Under the pieces are notes generated by a model. The model ran no database searches, was not told where the DNA came from, and was given only the letters and a program-made list of their open reading frames with translations. The position numbers and the translations under genes were made by a program. A stretch of DNA of 64,000 nt from Bacillota bacterium. GTDB taxonomy: Bacteria; Bacillota; Clostridia; Lachnospirales; Lachnospiraceae. The stretch is from assembly GCA_023441965.1 (NCBI GenBank), contig JAEZNB010000010.1, forward strand, positions 54,418 through 118,417, read 5' to 3'. This document shows, piece by piece, positions 61,352-64,000 of this stretch (position 1 is its first letter; each line of letters starts with the position of its first letter).

Positions 61352-62440
61352 TTAATAGTCCAGCTGCTCCATATACTTCATGTATTTCACTACCATAAGG
61401 GCAATCTTAAAGGTAATCGCATCCTCAAATACACGAAGATCCAGATTCGTACTCTTCTGCAGTTTATCCAGACGGTAAACTAGGGTATTTCTGTGAATAT
61501 AAAGCTGTCTGGAGGTTTCGGAAACATTCAGGCTGTTTTCAAAGAACTTATTGATGGTTGTCAGCGTCTCCTCATCAAAGTCATCCGGTGACTTTCCTTC
61601 AAAGATCTCTTTGATAAACATCTTGCACAAGGGCATGGGAAGCTGATAGATCAACCTGCCGATACCCAGATTGTTATAAGCGACAACATTTCTTCCGCTA
61701 TAGAAGATCTTCCCGACATCCAGGGCCATCTTGGCTTCCTTATAGGATCTGGAGACATCCTTGATCTCATTTACGATCGTACCGTATGCCACATGGACCT
61801 TGGTCATCGCTTCGGTATTCAACATATCAAGAATGATCTTTGCCGTCTTGTGGAGCTCCTCATAAGACTCATTCTGCTTTACTTCCTTTACAAGAATGAT
61901 GTTCTTCTCATCCACGGCTGTAATAAAGTCCTTGGTTTTACCGGAGAAAAGACTTCTTACTGTCTCTAAGGCATTGGCATCCTTCTCATTCTTCGTCTCA
62001 ATAATATATACTACTCTTCTGGCCTCCGTATCGATATGGAGCTTCTTGGCCCGGTTATAAATGTCAACCAGGAGCAGGTTGTCGAGCAGCAGGTTCTTAA
62101 TGAAATTATCCTTATCATACCTTTCCTTATAGGCTACCAGAAGATTCTGTATCTGGAAGGAAGCAATCTTTCCGATCATGAATACATCTTCACTGTCACC
62201 CTTTGCTAAAATGACATACTCCAACTGGTGCTCATCAAAAACCTTAAAGAACTGATATCCCTGTAAAGCTTGGCTGTCAGCCGGAGAGCTGACAAAGGAT
62301 ATTACCGCATTTTCATACTGATCTGCATTATCGATTGTTGAGGCAAGGATCTTACCCTCTGTATCCATAACACAGATGTCGATCCGTGTAATTCCTTTCA
62401 ATCCATCGATTGTACTCTGTAGTATCTGATTGGAAATCAT
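61352..62440 (-). CDS. PucR/CdaR-type transcriptional regulator
   Basis: 362 residues: an N-terminal sensor domain that starts LQSTIDGLKGITRIDICVMD (sugar-diacid/GAF-like), a middle region (IETKNEKDANALETVRSLF) and the C-terminal PucR helix-turn-helix FFENSLNVSETSRQLYIHRN and TLVYRLDKLQKSTNLDLR. It regulates sugar-acid or nucleotide-related genes in relatives, but the target cannot be named. It precedes ctpA by 79 bp; the sugar ABC ATPase gene stands upstream on the same strand behind a terminator. Confidence 0.87.
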   Translation of the reverse strand: MISNQILQSTIDGLKGITRIDICVMDTEGKILASTIDNADQYENAVISFVSSPADSQALQGYQFFKVFDEHQLEYVILAKGDSEDVFMIGKIASFQIQNLLVAYKERYDKDNFIKNLLLDNLLLVDIYNRAKKLHIDTEARRVVYIIETKNEKDANALETVRSLFSGKTKDFITAVDEKNIILVKEVKQNESYEELHKTAKIILDMLNTEAMTKVHVAYGTIVNEIKDVSRSYKEAKMALDVGKIFYSGRNVVAYNNLGIGRLIYQLPMPLCKMFIKEIFEGKSPDDFDEETLTTINKFFENSLNVSETSRQLYIHRNTLVYRLDKLQKSTNLDLRVFEDAITFKIALMVVKYMKYMEQLDY

Positions 62441-62542
62441 GACTTCACTCCCTTTTTCTATATTATATTTCTATATGTTCTCTTCATTCATAGCAACAAA
62501 ATATATTTGTAGCTATTCGTCACTACGACTTGTACAAACCCT

Positions 62543-62571
62543 ATTTTAGCATTGATTTCGTCAAAAGTAAA
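62543..62571 (-). promoter_or_regulatory. Probable promoter of the PucR-type regulator
   Basis: Minus strand TTTACT, 17 bp, TAAAAT, about 100 bp upstream of the regulator gene. The 484-bp gap to the ABC ATPase also holds the two hairpins below; the rest is AT-rich and without recognised features. Confidence 0.5.
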
Positions 62572-62727
62572 CTAATTTTATTAATATTGCATAAGAGCTT
62601 TCGTACAAATCTATCAATAAAACCATTTTTCAAATTAGTTCATTTATAAAACTATATGTCAAGACATCATGCAACCTTAGATTTCATCCTACTCTAAACG
62701 TAAAACACAAGATAATAGTACTTATAA

Positions 62728-62754
62728 AGAAAAGCTTCCCATGGAAGCTTTTCT
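62728..62754. other. Perfect 12-bp hairpin
   Basis: AGAAAAGCTTCC and GGAAGCTTTTCT pair perfectly around a 3-base loop. A-rich on one side and T-rich on the other, it could be a weak bidirectional terminator or operator between the ABC ATPase terminator and the regulator promoter. Confidence 0.5.
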
Positions 62755-62888
62755 GAGGCCGGTAAGCCCGGGCAAACCCATTCCTCTCCAAACCGGAGTA
62801 TACTGCCCGGAGGGTTTATCCACACGAAGGGCATATAAGAGGAAGCAGTAAACCGGAAGGCTTGGCAGGAATAAGGTGAAAGACATTA

Positions 62889-62914
62889 AAAAGGGAGTAC
62901 TTTCGTACTCCCTT
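62889..62914 (-). terminator. Rho-independent terminator after the sugar ABC ATPase gene
   Basis: AAGGGAGTAC (62891-62900) pairs perfectly with GTACTCCCTT (62905-62914) around a 4-base loop; on the minus strand five T follow at once. It lies 12 bp after the stop codon. Confidence 0.92.
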
Positions 62915-62925
62915 GTGTTCTGATA

Positions 62926-64000
62926 TTAGTTTGTGATAACCTGCTCGGTTTCCTTATCGAAGATATGCAGCTTAGCCATATCAAAAGCGATCTTTAAGGT
63001 GTCATCCGGTCTTGCGGTTGTACGAGGATTAACTCGTGCCGTAATCTCCAGGCTCTCATCAATGTTGAAGTATAAGAATACTTCAGCACCCAACAGCTCG
63101 TATACTCTTACGGTAGCTTCGATTACACTGTCAGGAGAATTGCTGATGAACATCTCTTCATCATGGATATCCTCAGGACGGATACCGATGATAACAGACT
63201 TCTCCTCGTAGCCGCCGTCAATAACCTTCTTTGCTTTGCCTTCCGGAAGCTTCAGGGTATTGTTACCGAAGGTTACAAATACTTCTGCGCCCTTCTTAAT
63301 AACGGTTGCTTCGATGAAGTTCATCTGAGGGGATCCCATGAAGCCTGCTACGAATAAGTTCTTCGGCTTATCGTATAAGTTCTGGGGAGTATCAACCTGC
63401 TGAATTAAACCATCCTTCATAACAACGATTCTGGTACCCAGAGTCATAGCCTCTGTCTGGTCATGTGTTACGTAGATGAAGGTTGTCTGTAATTTCTGGT
63501 GAAGCTTGGAGATCTCAATACGCATCTGTACTCTGAGCTTCGCATCGAGGTTGGATAAAGGCTCATCCATGAGGAACACTTTAGGACTACGAACGATCGC
63601 ACGACCCATCGCAACACGCTGTCTCTGACCACCGGACAGAGCCTTCGGTTTACGATCTAAAAGATGTTCGATATCCAGGATCTTAGCTGCTTCATGAACA
63701 ACCTTATCGATCTGATCCTTCGGCACCTTTCTTAATTTCAGACCGAATGCCATATTGTCATAAACTGACATATGAGGGTACAGAGCGTAGTTCTGTAATA
63801 CCATTGCGATATCTCTATCCTTAGGTTCAACGTCATTTACTAATTTGTCTCCAATCCATAACTCACCAGCTGTAATTTCTTCTAATCCAGCGATCATACG
63901 AAGTGTTGTAGATTTACCACAACCAGATGGTCCTACGAAAATGATAAATTCCTTATCTGCAACTTCAAGACTAAAGTCTTTAACTGCAACAACACCATTC
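62926..64000 (-). CDS. Sugar ABC transporter ATPase (MsmK/UgpC type), 5' end outside window
   Basis: About 358 residues are visible; roughly 17-20 N-terminal residues lie beyond position 64000. Walker A GPSGCGKST is encoded close to the edge, Q-loop in VLQNYALYPHMSVYDN, signature LSGGQRQRVAMGRAI, Walker B VFLMDEPLSNLDAK and H-loop YVTHDQTEA. A C-terminal TOBE domain (IGIRPEDIHDEEM) is typical of ATPases that serve several carbohydrate importers (MsmK, UgpC, MalK). An internal Met at 63897 is not the start, because the frame continues open with VAVKDFSLEV before it. Terminator after the stop. Confidence 0.95.
   Translation of the reverse strand, partial: NGVVAVKDFSLEVADKEFIIFVGPSGCGKSTTLRMIAGLEEITAGELWIGDKLVNDVEPKDRDIAMVLQNYALYPHMSVYDNMAFGLKLRKVPKDQIDKVVHEAAKILDIEHLLDRKPKALSGGQRQRVAMGRAIVRSPKVFLMDEPLSNLDAKLRVQMRIEISKLHQKLQTTFIYVTHDQTEAMTLGTRIVVMKDGLIQQVDTPQNLYDKPKNLFVAGFMGSPQMNFIEATVIKKGAEVFVTFGNNTLKLPEGKAKKVIDGGYEEKSVIIGIRPEDIHDEEMFISNSPDSVIEATVRVYELLGAEVFLYFNIDESLEITARVNPRTTARPDDTLKIAFDMAKLHIFDKETEQVITN

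Noticed and set aside
63897..63897. Met at 63897 as the start of the ABC ATPase
   Set aside because: The frame is open to the window edge and includes the Walker A motif upstream of that Met, so the real start is outside.

Overview
The window reads as a chromosome segment of a motile, anaerobic Gram-positive bacterium of the Clostridia, most likely a Lachnospiraceae-type organism (inference from gene content and order; no database search was possible). Supporting signs are the uvrC-hprK-glk-murB-rapZ-whiA-HPr block followed by dnaE and pfkA, the FlgM/FliW/CsrA flagellar block, oxygen-sensitive enzymes (a glycyl radical enzyme with its activase, and a ferredoxin) and strong AGGAGG-type ribosome sites. 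Almost every gene is on the minus strand; pyrG is the only clear plus-strand gene. No rRNA, tRNA, CRISPR array, transposase or prophage gene was seen.

Layout. 1-4300: 5' part of pfkA (cut by the window edge) and dnaE. 4377-5946: a membrane-anchored polysaccharide deacetylase. 5947-7182: about 1.2 kb without genes, holding a ~220-bp imperfect hairpin and then a large palindromic array in which ~63-bp repeats in one orientation and the same family in the other orientation flank a 139-bp hairpin. 7183-14291: an operon of crh-like HPr, whiA, rapZ, murB, glucokinase, hprK and uvrC behind a good sigma-A promoter. 14333-16507: a 129-bp palindromic element and ftsH. 16617-18483: pyrG with its own promoter and a structured leader; its 3' end overlaps a convergent lspA-like gene by 60 bp.

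18424-48436 is a ~30-kb surface-glycan (probably flagellin glycosylation) region: Maf/DUF115-type transferases, several GT2 glycosyltransferases, UDP-galactopyranose mutase, a polysaccharide pyruvyl transferase with an FrhB-like protein and ferredoxin, a NeuB-like synthase fused to a cupin, a NeuA-like cytidylyltransferase fused to a HAD domain, an IspD/TarI-like cytidylyltransferase, an epimerase, a CDP-glycerol-type transferase, and a glycyl radical enzyme/activase pair. The glycyl radical enzyme has a dehydratase-like Cys-x-Glu active site and is the most unexpected biochemistry here.

48480-59778 is the late flagellar block: flagellin behind a sigma-28 promoter and with a CsrA-site-like hairpin in its leader, a FlgN/FliT-like chaperone, fliS, fliD, flaG, csrA, fliW, flgL, two tandem flgK-type genes, flgN and flgM. 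A short flagellin (272 residues, no outer variable domain) beside so much glycosylation machinery suggests a heavily modified filament. The window closes with a structured intergenic element, a CtpA-type protease, a PucR/CdaR-type regulator and the 3' part of a sugar ABC transporter ATPase gene.
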